A model generated the notes under the pieces. That model searched no databases. It saw nothing but the letters and a program-made list of their open reading frames with translations, and had not been told where the DNA came from. Source: Bradyrhizobium sp. CER78 (lineage in GTDB: Bacteria; Pseudomonadota; Alphaproteobacteria; Rhizobiales; Xanthobacteraceae). From it: 64,000 nucleotides of DNA. Location of the stretch: contig NZ_JARVWP010000024.1 in the NCBI RefSeq assembly GCF_029846235.1, forward strand, positions 1 through 64,000, written 5' to 3'. A program made the translations under genes and the position numbers. Each line of letters starts with the position of its first letter. The first letter of the stretch is position 1. Positions 25,074 through 33,563 of the stretch are shown here, piece after piece.

Positions 25074-26069
25074 ATGAATGACTTGTGCTGGAGATTCACC
25101 GTTGCGCCGATGATGGATTGGACGGACCGGCATTGCCGGGTCTTCCATCGCCTGATGTCGCGGCGGGCACGGCTCTATACGGAGATGCTGACCACCGGCG
25201 CCGTGATCCATGGCGACCGGGCGCGGCTGCTCGGCTTCGATGCCAGCGAGCACCCGGTGGCGCTGCAGCTCGGCGGTTCCGATCCGCGCGATCTCGCGAC
25301 CGCCGCGCAGATCGGCGAGGATTTTGGCTATGACGAGATCAACCTCAATGTCGGCTGTCCGTCCGACCGGGTGAAGGACGGCCGCTTCGGCGCCTGCCTG
25401 ATGGCAGAGCCGGCGCTGGTCGCCGAAGGCGTTGCGGCGATGAAGCGCGCGGTGAAGGTGCCTGTCACGGTGAAGTGCCGGATCGGCATCGACGACCAGG
25501 ATCCGGAAGTCGCGCTCGACACGCTGGCGCGCGGCGTGATTGCCGCGGGTGCGGATGTGCTCGTCGTGCACGCGCGCAAGGCCTGGCTCAACGGGTTGTC
25601 GCCGAAGGAGAACCGCGACATCCCGCCGCTCGACTATGATCGGGTCTATCGTCTCAAGGCAGTGTTGCCGGATGTGCCTGTCATCATCAATGGCGGCATC
25701 ACGAGTCTTGCCGAAGCGAAGCAGCATCTGGCGCATGTCGATGGCGTGATGCTGGGGCGGGCGGCGTATCAGGAGCCGTGGCGGCTGCTTACCGTAGATT
25801 CCGAGCTGTTCGGCGAGACGTCGCCGCACGCGACGATGAAGGACGTGTTCGCGGCGATGCTGCCCTATATCGAGCGGCAACTGGCCGAAGGCACGCGACT
25901 GCATTCGATCACGCGTCACTTCGTCGGTGCCTTTCATGGCGTCCCCGGCGCGCGTGCGTTCCGCAGGCACCTCGCGGAGAACGGCGTTCGGCCGGGCGCT
26001 GATATCAACGTGCTATGCGATGCGATCGCGCTGGTCGACGATCGCGCACGCACGGCGGTGGCCGCCTGA
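25074..26069 (+). CDS. dusA: tRNA-dihydrouridine synthase A
   Basis: A 331-residue FMN enzyme that reduces uridines in the tRNA D-loop. The N-terminal FTVAPMMDWTDRHCR and the INLNVGCPSDRV segment are diagnostic for DusA, and the catalytic cysteine is C108 in GRFGACLM. The FMN phosphate-binding region is INGGI with LGRAAYQEPW. Length and motifs are typical. It is an ordinary housekeeping gene between two catabolic clusters, transcribed on its own. Confidence 0.96.
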   Translation: MNDLCWRFTVAPMMDWTDRHCRVFHRLMSRRARLYTEMLTTGAVIHGDRARLLGFDASEHPVALQLGGSDPRDLATAAQIGEDFGYDEINLNVGCPSDRVKDGRFGACLMAEPALVAEGVAAMKRAVKVPVTVKCRIGIDDQDPEVALDTLARGVIAAGADVLVVHARKAWLNGLSPKENRDIPPLDYDRVYRLKAVLPDVPVIINGGITSLAEAKQHLAHVDGVMLGRAAYQEPWRLLTVDSELFGETSPHATMKDVFAAMLPYIERQLAEGTRLHSITRHFVGAFHGVPGARAFRRHLAENGVRPGADINVLCDAIALVDDRARTAVAA

Positions 26070-26078
26070 CGTGACGGA

Positions 26079-26975
26079 TTACGGCTTGCGCTGACGCCGC
26101 ACGACGTCTTGTGCGACCTTGAGGAAGTTGAAGAGGTGCGGCATCCGGTTGTCGCGCCGGTAGTTCAGCGACAGCGCGGTCCCCGGATTGTGCCCCTCAT
26201 AGGCGCGGTAGGCGACGCCGGGGCGCTCCGCCTGTGAGACTGATTTCGGCACCAGCGCGATCCCGACGCCGACCGACACCAGGCTGATCGCGGTCTGATA
26301 ATCCTGCGCCAGCACCTGCGATTTTGGAATGAAGCCCTCTTCGAGGCAGATGTTGAGGATGTGGTCGGCGAAGCTCGGGCGCGGCTTGCGCGGGTAGAGC
26401 ACGAACGTCTCCGCCTTCAGCGCCGCCAGCCGCGTGACCTGCTGCTCGAGCAGCGGCGAGGTGTCCGATAGTGCGAGGATCAGCGGCTCCTGCAGCAACG
26501 GCTCCGACTTCAATTCCTCGTCCTCGAGCGAGGGCCGCGCGACGGCGATATCGATCTCGCGCTGGATCACCGCGCGCTTCTGCTCGGCATTGTTCATCGC
26601 CGACAATGCGAGCTCGACATCAGGATAGGCCGAGCGGAACGCCTTGATCACGTTGGGCAGCACGCCATAGGTCGCCGATCCGACGAAGGCGACGCGCAGG
26701 TGCCCCGAAAAGCCTTCTCCGATCCGCTTGATCTCGCGGTGGGTGCGGTCGAGCCGCTCCAGCACGTCGCGCGCACGTTCCAAGAGGACGCTGCCGGCCT
26801 GAGTCAGCCGGATCTGGCTGCGGCTGCGGTCGATCAGCATGACGCCGAGATCGCTCTCGAGCTGCGCGATCTGCCGGCTCAGCGGCGGCTGCGCGATCGC
26901 GAGCCGCGAGGCAGCACGGCCGAAATGCAATTCCTCGGCGACGGCGACGAAATAGACCAGTCGCCTGAGATCCAT
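26079..26975 (-). CDS. LysR-family regulator, CatR/CbnR-like
   Basis: A 298-residue LysR protein of the CatR/CbnR group, recognised by the start MDLRRLVYFVAVAEELHFGRAASRL and IAQPPLSRQI. Members respond to cis,cis-muconate and activate catechol genes. It lies downstream of catB on the same strand, not divergent from catA as in Pseudomonas. ATG 26975 is chosen because it begins the conserved N-terminus; a GTG at 26996 is in frame. Its likely target is the divergent control region at 30500-30763, where an inverted repeat occurs. Confidence 0.85.
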   Translation of the reverse strand: MDLRRLVYFVAVAEELHFGRAASRLAIAQPPLSRQIAQLESDLGVMLIDRSRSQIRLTQAGSVLLERARDVLERLDRTHREIKRIGEGFSGHLRVAFVGSATYGVLPNVIKAFRSAYPDVELALSAMNNAEQKRAVIQREIDIAVARPSLEDEELKSEPLLQEPLILALSDTSPLLEQQVTRLAALKAETFVLYPRKPRPSFADHILNICLEEGFIPKSQVLAQDYQTAISLVSVGVGIALVPKSVSQAERPGVAYRAYEGHNPGTALSLNYRRDNRMPHLFNFLKVAQDVVRRQRKP

Positions 26976-27161
26976 GACGTCGTCGCGATCGGTCACGGTC
27001 AGCCGGACGTTTGTCGGCGCGCTTCCGGGGAAGCTGCGGGAAGGGCTGGCCGGGTTTGCTGCCGCGTGGTCATCAGCGCGCGTTCGAGACGATGGTTTCC
27101 GTGCGAAGACTGGGCGTGGGTCCCCGGATTGTCAATTGTCCGCAGGGACAACATCATCTGA

Positions 27162-28340
27162 CTAGTCCTTGCGGGCGAAGGCACGGATCTTGTCCTCGTC
27201 GACCTCGACGCCGAGACCCGGACCATCAGGGACGCAGATCTCGAACTCGTCGAATCTGATCGGGTTGGCGACCAGATCCTCCACGAGAATCCGCGGACCG
27301 AAATGCTCGGTGCCCCATTCGAGCCTGGGCAGCGTGGCGAAGGCGGCGAGATGCGCGGCCGCGCCGATGCTGCTCTCCAGCAGGCAGCCGCCGTAGAGCT
27401 CGAGGCCGTGTGCGCCGGCGACCGCGGCGGCGCGCTTCATCTCGAACAGGCCGCCGCTCTTCACGAGCTTCAGCGAATAGACGCTGCCGCAACCCATCGC
27501 GGCGGCGCGAGCGATTTCCTCCTTGGTGAAGGCGGCTTCGTCGACCAGCAACGGGATCGAGGTGCGCGCCGCGACACGCGCCATGCTTTCCAGCTGCAGC
27601 GCCGACACCGGTTGTTCGACGAGCGCGACATCCAGCTCCTCAAGCGCCGGCATGAAGCGGATGCACTCGGCCTCGGTCCAGCCCTGATTGACATCGACGA
27701 TCAGGCGCACCTCGTCGCCGAGGCCGGCGCGTAGCGTCTGCAGGCGCTTCAGATCCGCCTGCGGCCGGTTGAAGCCGAACTTGATCTTGAACTGACGGTG
27801 TTCGCGGCGCCGCAGCTTCTCTTTGGCTTCCTCCAGCTCCTGGCCGCTGTCGCCTGAGGCCAGTGCCCAGATCACCTCCATGCGCTCGCGTACGGCGCCG
27901 CCGAGCAGCGCGCTGGCGGGAAGGCCGAGCGTCTTGCCGGCAGCGTCGAGCAGGGCGGATTCGATCGCGCCCCTGGCCGCGAAATTGCGGGTGGCGGCCT
28001 TGCTCATGCGCAAGGCGTTGGCCTCGAAGGCGAGGGCAGGCTGCCCGAGCAGCGCCGGCGCCAGGTAGTTCGTGACCGCGGCCTTGATCGATTCCACGCT
28101 CTCCTCGGCCCAGCGCGGTCCGCCGAGCGTCGAGGCTTCGCCGATCCCCGTCACGCCGTTGTCGAGCAGCACGCGCACCAGCACGTAGCCCTGATGGGTG
28201 ACTTCCGTGTTCGACAGCTTGTGCCGCCGTCGCGTCGGCGCCTCCACGATGGTGGCGCGGATACTGCGGATCGCAGTGTCTCTTGCGAGCGGCTGCACTT
28301 GCTCCACGGGCTCGGCGATTTCGATCACGGCACGACTCAT
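27162..28340 (-). CDS. catB: Muconate cycloisomerase
   Basis: A 392-residue enolase-superfamily enzyme of the muconate lactonising group; it converts cis,cis-muconate to muconolactone with Mn. Visible residues are the KIK base motif (K185, K187), metal ligands D216 (DVNQGW), E242 (VEQPV) and D267 (VDEAAF), and the second-side lysine near 291. The N-terminus carries about 20 extra residues compared with Pseudomonas CatB. ATG 28340 follows the catA stop by 66 bp with a strong hairpin between. Chloromuconate or dipeptide activity cannot be excluded, but the catA and catC neighbours favour muconate. Confidence 0.9.
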   Translation of the reverse strand: MSRAVIEIAEPVEQVQPLARDTAIRSIRATIVEAPTRRRHKLSNTEVTHQGYVLVRVLLDNGVTGIGEASTLGGPRWAEESVESIKAAVTNYLAPALLGQPALAFEANALRMSKAATRNFAARGAIESALLDAAGKTLGLPASALLGGAVRERMEVIWALASGDSGQELEEAKEKLRRREHRQFKIKFGFNRPQADLKRLQTLRAGLGDEVRLIVDVNQGWTEAECIRFMPALEELDVALVEQPVSALQLESMARVAARTSIPLLVDEAAFTKEEIARAAAMGCGSVYSLKLVKSGGLFEMKRAAAVAGAHGLELYGGCLLESSIGAAAHLAAFATLPRLEWGTEHFGPRILVEDLVANPIRFDEFEICVPDGPGLGVEVDEDKIRAFARKD

Positions 28341-28366
28341 AAGTCCTCACAGGTCAGTTCAAGTTG

Positions 28367-28398
28367 AGCCCGCCGGGCCTTCGAGGTCCGGCGGGCTT
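28367..28398 (-). terminator. Hairpin between catA and catB
   Basis: A perfect 10-bp stem AGCCCGCCGG / CCGGCGGGCT with further inner pairing (loop TCG). There is no T-run on the minus strand, so it could be an attenuating or mRNA-stabilising hairpin within the operon rather than a full terminator. Confidence 0.55.
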
Positions 28399-28406
28399 GC
28401 TACGCA

Positions 28407-29276
28407 TCACTCGGCTGCGACAAGCCGCTCGACCGCCGCCTTCTTGAGCTTGAAGTCGAAGGCGAGAACGAGATCGGTGTCGGCGCCGGCCGGAGCCTTG
28501 GCGAACGTGCCGATCAGGCTCTGCTTCACGGCGAACACCGAGTCGTTGTCTAGATACTTGGTCTCGGAATCGTAGATCTGCGAGATCAGCGATTGATAGC
28601 CGTCCTTGGAGAGCATGAAGTGGATGTGACCCGGGCGCCAGGGATGGTGGCCCATGTACTTCAACAGCTCGCCGCCGGCGCCGTCATAGGGGATCGGGTA
28701 AGGCTCGGGGCGCAGCGCCACGAAGGCATATTCGCCGTTGGCATCGGTCGTGAACCGGCCGCGCAGATTGTACGCCGGCTGCTCGGGGTCTTGCAGATCG
28801 TAGAGCCCGTTCGGCGCGTCTTCCCAGACGTCGATGGTGACGCCCTCGATCGGCCGGCCCGCGGTGTCGCTGATGCGCCCGCTGACCTTGACGGTCTGCG
28901 CGTTGTTGAACGTCTTCTTGATGATGGAGGCGCCCTTCGGCAGCACCGGTGGGTTCTCGCGGTAGAACGGCCCGAGCACGGTGGATTCGCTCTCGCCGTC
29001 GGTGACCCGGTGGTCGAGCATGTCGACCAGCACCTCGACGCCGAGAATGTCAGCGATCAGGATGAACTCGTTGCGCTTCTCGTCCGAGATGTCGCCGGCG
29101 CGGCGCAGGAATTCGCAGGCGGCAAACCATTCGGCGAAGGTCAGGTCGACCTCCTTGCAGAAGGCGTGCATGTGGCGGATCAGGCTCGTCATGATCTGGC
29201 GGTTGCGATCCGGGATGTCCGGTGAGAGCGCGGCGATCACGTGGTCGGTGATGGTGTCCTTGTTGACGTTCAGCAT
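28407..29276 (-). CDS. catA: Intradiol ring-cleavage dioxygenase (catechol/hydroxyquinol type)
   Basis: A 289-residue Fe(III) intradiol dioxygenase cleaving an aromatic diol to a muconate. The N-terminal dimerisation helices precede the beta-sandwich. The iron ligands are Y159 (NGLYDLQ), Y193 (EPYPIPYDG), H217 and H219 (RPGHIHFML). Details such as ESTVLGPFY and HPWRPGHIHF are closer to hydroxyquinol and chlorocatechol 1,2-dioxygenases than to classical CatA, so the symbol rests on the neighbouring catB and catC genes. ATG 29276 has a strong AAGGAGG. The 73 bp upstream separate it from the flavin reductase gene. Confidence 0.88.
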   Translation of the reverse strand: MLNVNKDTITDHVIAALSPDIPDRNRQIMTSLIRHMHAFCKEVDLTFAEWFAACEFLRRAGDISDEKRNEFILIADILGVEVLVDMLDHRVTDGESESTVLGPFYRENPPVLPKGASIIKKTFNNAQTVKVSGRISDTAGRPIEGVTIDVWEDAPNGLYDLQDPEQPAYNLRGRFTTDANGEYAFVALRPEPYPIPYDGAGGELLKYMGHHPWRPGHIHFMLSKDGYQSLISQIYDSETKYLDNDSVFAVKQSLIGTFAKAPAGADTDLVLAFDFKLKKAAVERLVAAE

Positions 29277-29348
29277 GGTCGTTTCCTCCTTTTCTTGCAG
29301 TTTTGAGCAAACTTGCATCCCCGGTTTCGGGAATCTCGGCTGGTCGCT

Positions 29349-29873
29349 TCACCAGACAAATTCGTAAGCCGCATTCTCCAGCATCGCGGGCGCAGGGTGC
29401 GGGTCGGCAAGGCCGCCGAACCGGCCGCGGAAGAACAGCAGCGGCTTCTTGCTCGGCTCCAGCGCCATCTCGCGGACATGGCCGAGGAAGATGGTGTGGT
29501 CGCCCGCGATGATCTCATCGGCGAGATCGGTCACGAAGTACGCCGCGGCATGGGCGATGACGGGTAGCTCGCGGCGGCGTTCGAAAACGTCGCAGAGGTC
29601 GAGCTTGGGCCTGCCTGCGAAGTGCCAGGCGAGATCTTCCATCCCCTCAGCGAGCACGCTGACCGCAAAGCGGCCGGTGTTCTGGATGTTGCAAAGCATC
29701 TTCGCGCTTTTTGCGATCGAGATCGCAACCAGCGGCGGATCGAGCGACACCGACATGAAGGCATTGGCCGTCATGCCGTGATCGCGTCCCTCGCAATGCG
29801 TCGTGATGATGGTGACGCCGGTACCGAACTGGCCACAGGCGTTGCGCAGCTCACGCGGATCGATAGCGGTCAT
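29349..29873 (-). CDS. Flavin reductase of a two-component monooxygenase
   Basis: A 174-residue HpaC/flavin-reductase-like protein. The family core runs from LRNACGQFGTGVTIITT through GMTANAFMSVSLDPPLVAIS to FAVSVLAEGMEDLAWHFAG. It supplies reduced FAD to the oxygenase encoded across the divergent promoter. Its start overlaps the stop of the FAD synthetase gene (ATGA), so the two are translationally coupled: one protein makes FAD and the next reduces it. Confidence 0.9.
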   Translation of the reverse strand: MTAIDPRELRNACGQFGTGVTIITTHCEGRDHGMTANAFMSVSLDPPLVAISIAKSAKMLCNIQNTGRFAVSVLAEGMEDLAWHFAGRPKLDLCDVFERRRELPVIAHAAAYFVTDLADEIIAGDHTIFLGHVREMALEPSKKPLLFFRGRFGGLADPHPAPAMLENAAYEFVW

Positions 29874-30499
29874 TGGTTGATGACCTCGAGTTGGGCCAGG
29901 CTTGATCGAGTGGCCGGTGACGCAATCACGATCTCTCGCCAGTTTTCCAGCGCTGACGCTGCGGCGGCAAGGCCGGATTGCCGAAGCGAGCGGATCCGGC
30001 TGCTGGAGACGATCTCGCCGTTGCCGCAGCGCACCGGTGGCAGAATGCGCGTGTTGAAGTGTTGCCGCAGCAGCTGCGCGGTGCCGCCCTTGCAGGACCC
30101 GAAGCGGAAATCCTCGCCGACGATCACCTCGCGAGGATGCAGAAGCTGCAACTCGGCGAGAAAATCGGCCGCGGTGCGGCTGACGTAGATCTGGTTGAAG
30201 TCCGCGACGACGACATGGTCAGGCGCGAATGTTGCGATGCGATCGAGCTTTTCGTCGAGCGAGATCAGCGCCTCGGCCTGGCCGAAATACACCTTTGGCG
30301 GCGGATCGAAAGTGTAGACCACGGCAGGAACGCCGCGGCGTTGCGCCGCCGCAATGGTCTGCCGGAGAAGTTCCTGATGGCCGCGGTGGACGCCGTCGAA
30401 TGCGCCGATGGTGACGACGCTCGCCGTGAGGGCCAATCCCCCGTCGCGATGGAAAGCGACAGCGGTGCTGTCAAAACCCTTGGCCAAATCCTTGTCCAT
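29870..30499 (-). CDS. Monofunctional FAD synthetase (FMN adenylyltransferase)
   Basis: A 209-residue protein corresponding only to the N-terminal FAD-synthetase half of bifunctional RibF (about 310 residues); the riboflavin-kinase domain is absent. The nucleotidyltransferase motif TIGAFDGVHRGHQ, the segment VVYTFDPPPKVYF, EVIVGEDFRFG and the SSSRIR motif are all present. It should transfer AMP to FMN. Placement directly before the flavin reductase and opposite a FADH2-dependent monooxygenase indicates dedicated cofactor supply. The cell's own ribF is expected elsewhere. Confidence 0.85.
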   Translation of the reverse strand: MDKDLAKGFDSTAVAFHRDGGLALTASVVTIGAFDGVHRGHQELLRQTIAAAQRRGVPAVVYTFDPPPKVYFGQAEALISLDEKLDRIATFAPDHVVVADFNQIYVSRTAADFLAELQLLHPREVIVGEDFRFGSCKGGTAQLLRQHFNTRILPPVRCGNGEIVSSSRIRSLRQSGLAAAASALENWREIVIASPATRSSLAQLEVINQ

Positions 30500-30621
30500 G
30501 GTTCGCTCCCTTTGCCGTGCTGTGCGATTGCTGCGTCAGCTGCGGTGCTGGCATCGGCCGAACGATCATTGCCGTCGGGTCCGTGCCATCTTGTCATAGC
30601 CCGAGCCGCGGCGGTCTGCGC

Positions 30622-30637
30622 GGTATGGTGTGATACC
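30622..30637. promoter_or_regulatory. Inverted repeat in the divergent cat control region
   Basis: GGTATGGTGTGATACC has perfect 5-bp arms GGTAT and ATACC around six bases. It lies in the 264-bp interval between the FAD synthetase and monooxygenase genes, where the LysR regulator would act. ATAC/GTAT half-sites are typical for CatR/CbnR-like proteins, although the spacing here is not the classical T-N11-A. Confidence 0.4.
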
Positions 30638-30763
30638 TTTCGCCGGCTCCTCCCGAGCGCGTAGCGTTTCCTCCGATGTCACGCCGACCAAGAGCGTGAC
30701 GAGATGGTCCAGGCCAATGCGGCGACGTCCGCCGGTCGGGCGACACAAGCGGAGGAGAAACCC

Positions 30764-32341
30764 ATGACTACAGCAGCAGCCCTGCGGGCCGATGCACCTG
30801 CGTCAACCACCAGCGTCTATACCGGCGCGGAATTCCTAGACAGCATCCAGGACGGCCGTGAAATCTACATCTACGGCGAGCGCGTCAAGAACGTCACCGA
30901 GCATCCCGCGTTTCGCAACTCGGCCCGGATGGTGGCGCGCTGGTACGACCGTTTCCACGAGAAGAAGGATCAGATCGGCGTTCTTACGGATACCGGCTCG
31001 GGACAGATCACCCATCCGTTCTTCCTCGGCTCGCGAACCGCCGAGGACCTGATCAAGGGCCGCGATGCAATCGCCGAACTGCAGAAGGTCGCGTTCGGCT
31101 GGATGGGCCGCTCTCCGGATTACAAGGCGGCGTTCCTTGGCACGCTGGGTGCGAATTCGGGCTTCTATGGCGAATATGCCGGCAATGCGAAGAAGTGGTA
31201 CGCCCGGACCCAGGAGCGGCTCGACTTCTGGAATCACGCCATCGTCAATCCGCCGATCGATCGCGATCGCGCCATCGAGGAGGTTCGCGACGTTTTCATG
31301 CATGTCGAGAAGGAGACCGACGCCGGCCTGATCGTGTCAGGCGCGAAGGTGGTCGCGACCGGCTCGGCGCTGACGCACTATAATTTCATTGCGCATTACG
31401 GCATTCCGATCAAGGACAAGTCGTTCGCGCTGATCTTCACGGCGCCGATGGATGCCAAGGGCATCAAGCTGATCGCGCGCTCGTCCTACGAGTTCACTGC
31501 AGCCGCGACCGGCTCGCCGTTCGACTATCCGTTGTCGAGCCGCTTCGACGAGAACGATTCGATCCTCGTGTTCGACAAGGTGCTGGTGCCCTGGGAGAAC
31601 GTCTTCATCTATGGCGACGTCGACAAGATCAATCAGTTCTTCCCGGCGTCGGGTTTCATCCCGCGCTTCACGCTGCACGGCGTGACGCGGCTTGCGGTGA
31701 AGCTCGACTTCATCGCCGGCCTGTTCTCGATGGCGGTGGAGGCGACCGGCTCGAAGGATTTCCGCGGCGTGCAGACCGCCGTCGGAGAGGTGATCGCCTG
31801 GCGCAATCTGTTCCACGGCATTGCCGATGCCATGGTGAAGTCGCCGATAGCTTGGCAGGGCACCGAGGGCTACAATCTGCCCAATCTGAACTACGGGCTG
31901 GCCTATCGCGTGTTCGCGCCGATGGCCTATCCGCGGATCAAGGAATTGATCGAGCGTCACGTCGCGAGCGGTTTGATCTATCTGCCGTCGAGCTCGGCAG
32001 ACCTCGAGAGCGAGGCCATCCGGCCCTATCTCGATCGCTTCGTGCGCGGCTCCAACGGCTATGCCGCGATTGACCGGATCAAGCTGCTGAAGTTGCTGTG
32101 GGATGCGGTCGGCTCCGAGTTCGGTGGCCGGCACGAGCTCTACGAGCGCAACTATGCGGGCAATTACGAGAACCTGCGCGTCGAGACATTGATGGCCGCG
32201 AGCGCCACCGGCGACCTCGGCGCCATGCAGGATTTCGTGCGCAATTGCATGAGCGACTACGACGTCTCCGGTTGGACGGCGAAGGACCTCGTCAATCCTG
32301 ATGACATCAACCTCGTCAGCCGCGGTCTGGTGCAAGGCTGA
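30764..32341 (+). CDS. FADH2-dependent aromatic monooxygenase, HpaB family
   Basis: A 525-residue oxygenase of the 4-hydroxyphenylacetate 3-hydroxylase/chlorophenol monooxygenase group, which uses free FADH2. It has the acyl-CoA-dehydrogenase-like fold of the family: SGAKVVATGSALTHYNFIAH for flavin binding, then VLVPWENVFIYGD, and a C-terminal helical part ending CMSDYDVSGWTAKDL. ATG 30764 has GGAGGAG. Given catA, catB and catC in the cluster, the product is probably catechol, which would make phenol or a para-substituted phenol a plausible substrate. This is inference; 4-hydroxyphenylacetate would normally lead to homoprotocatechuate genes, which are not here. Confidence 0.87.
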   Translation: MTTAAALRADAPASTTSVYTGAEFLDSIQDGREIYIYGERVKNVTEHPAFRNSARMVARWYDRFHEKKDQIGVLTDTGSGQITHPFFLGSRTAEDLIKGRDAIAELQKVAFGWMGRSPDYKAAFLGTLGANSGFYGEYAGNAKKWYARTQERLDFWNHAIVNPPIDRDRAIEEVRDVFMHVEKETDAGLIVSGAKVVATGSALTHYNFIAHYGIPIKDKSFALIFTAPMDAKGIKLIARSSYEFTAAATGSPFDYPLSSRFDENDSILVFDKVLVPWENVFIYGDVDKINQFFPASGFIPRFTLHGVTRLAVKLDFIAGLFSMAVEATGSKDFRGVQTAVGEVIAWRNLFHGIADAMVKSPIAWQGTEGYNLPNLNYGLAYRVFAPMAYPRIKELIERHVASGLIYLPSSSADLESEAIRPYLDRFVRGSNGYAAIDRIKLLKLLWDAVGSEFGGRHELYERNYAGNYENLRVETLMAASATGDLGAMQDFVRNCMSDYDVSGWTAKDLVNPDDINLVSRGLVQG

Positions 32342-32374
32342 CGACAAGGCTGACGATCTGCTAGACAGATCAAT

Positions 32375-32402
32375 GGAGCCGCCGCGATCGCGCGGCGGCT
32401 CC
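32375..32402 (+). terminator. Perfect 12-bp hairpin between monooxygenase gene and catC
   Basis: GGAGCCGCCGCG / CGCGGCGGCTCC with an ATCG loop, followed by TCGCCGTTTT. It may partially terminate transcription or protect the upstream message, which would lower catC output relative to the oxygenase. Confidence 0.55.
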
Positions 32403-32450
32403 TCGCCGTTTTGCAGTCTCGCCTCATCCTTGCAGAAAGAGTTCAACGCC

Positions 32451-32741
32451 ATGCTGTTCCACGTCGAGATGGATGTACGGATTCCACATGACATCGCGGC
32501 CGAAAAGGTCGACGCGCTGAAGCAGGCGGAACGCGTACGCGCGATGGAGCTGCAGCGCACGGGCGCCTGGCGCCATCTATGGCGGGTGGCCGGACGCTAC
32601 GCCAATGTCAGCATCTTCGACGTATCCGGCGCGCAGGAGTTGCACGACATCCTGTCCGGCCTGCCGCTGTTTCCCTTCATGGAGATAAGGGTCACCCCGT
32701 TGTGCCGGCATCCGTCGTCGATCCACGACGACGATAGATAG
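32451..32741 (+). CDS. catC: Muconolactone delta-isomerase
   Basis: A 96-residue CatC. The family start MLFHVEMDVRIPHD, the helix EKVDALKQAERVRAMELQR and the strand WRVAGRYANVSIFDV are unmistakable, and the PLFPFMEIRVTPL end carries the usual C-terminal strand. It moves the double bond of muconolactone to give 3-oxoadipate enol-lactone, the meeting point with the protocatechuate branch. The enol-lactone hydrolase gene (catD/pcaD) is not in this window. It ends three bases before the converging aspartic protease gene. Confidence 0.92.
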   Translation: MLFHVEMDVRIPHDIAAEKVDALKQAERVRAMELQRTGAWRHLWRVAGRYANVSIFDVSGAQELHDILSGLPLFPFMEIRVTPLCRHPSSIHDDDR

Positions 32742-32743
32742 CG

Positions 32744-33334
32744 CTAGTCGACGACCGTGCGCGGGCGCCGGTGGCGGCTCGAGGTGCTGATGCTGCCGGT
32801 GACGTCGGGATAGCCGGTCAGCGACAGCGTATCGGAGCGGACGCCCCAGCTTTCCAGCCGGTCGAGGAAGCTCATGCCGAGCAAATTGGTCTTCATCTGC
32901 CCGCGCTGGACCACCAGCGCCGGGACCGATTTCTCGACCAGCTTGCCGACCGCGAGACGATCGAGCGTCAGCCGCGCCGCCTTGGTGTGACCGCCGGCGG
33001 TCTCCAGGTCGACATTGTATTCCAGCATGTCGGTCGGCAGCCCGATCGCCTTGGCGGTTTCCCAGGTCAGCACGACCGAGGTTGCCCCGGTGTCGATCAC
33101 CATCGGCGCGCTGACGCCGTTGATCTTGGCGCGGAACGCGAACTCACCGCCCTGGCTGCGCGCGATCTGCACCGCGGGGGCGGAGGTGGTGCTGGAGGCC
33201 GAGGCGGCGACGGTGCGGCCGAAAATCTGGGTCAGATTCTCCCTGGCGCGCGCGATCTGATTGGGATCGCCATAGGCGACGACGGCGCAGGCGGTTGCCA
33301 TCAGCAGCAGGATGACAAGGAGGATGCGGGTCAC
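32744..33334 (-). CDS. Retropepsin-like aspartic protease, TIGR02281 family
   Basis: A 196-residue membrane-anchored protein: an N-terminal hydrophobic segment (ILLVILLLMATACAVVA) and a single retropepsin-like domain with the catalytic motif MVIDTGATSVVL. A hydrophobic-hydrophobic-glycine site follows (TNLLGMSFLDRL). Clan AA proteases of this kind work as dimers; their roles in alphaproteobacteria are mostly unknown. The C-terminal tail is basic and Ser-rich. It is convergent with catC and 25 bp downstream of a DUF1289 gene on the same strand. Confidence 0.88.
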   Translation of the reverse strand: MTRILLVILLLMATACAVVAYGDPNQIARARENLTQIFGRTVAASASSTTSAPAVQIARSQGGEFAFRAKINGVSAPMVIDTGATSVVLTWETAKAIGLPTDMLEYNVDLETAGGHTKAARLTLDRLAVGKLVEKSVPALVVQRGQMKTNLLGMSFLDRLESWGVRSDTLSLTGYPDVTGSISTSSRHRRPRTVVD

Positions 33335-33359
33335 AATGCACCTCCGGTCGCGGCGGTGA

Positions 33360-33563
33360 CTAGGCGCGCTTCGGGCGCGGCTCCAAGCGCTCGAGCCCAG
33401 CTTCGGCCATGCGCGCCGGCAAATTCGCCATGACAGATAGCCGCTCCGTGCGGTCCATCTTGTGCCAACGCGCGATCTCCGGAAGCGTGCGACCGCAGCC
33501 GAAGCAGAGCTTGGTCCTGGGGTCCATCATGCAGACTGCGATACACGGCGTTTCTGAGCTCAT
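33360..33563 (-). CDS. DUF1289 protein
   Basis: A 67-residue DUF1289 protein with the family's four cysteines: CIAVCMMD, then KLCFGCGRTLPEIARW. The pattern suggests a small metal site. Function is unknown. ATG 33563 lacks a clear ribosome site; a 13-bp palindrome TTCAACTGTTGAA (33566-33578) sits where one would be, which could affect initiation. It is followed by the aspartic protease gene. Confidence 0.85.
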   Translation of the reverse strand: MSSETPCIAVCMMDPRTKLCFGCGRTLPEIARWHKMDRTERLSVMANLPARMAEAGLERLEPRPKRA

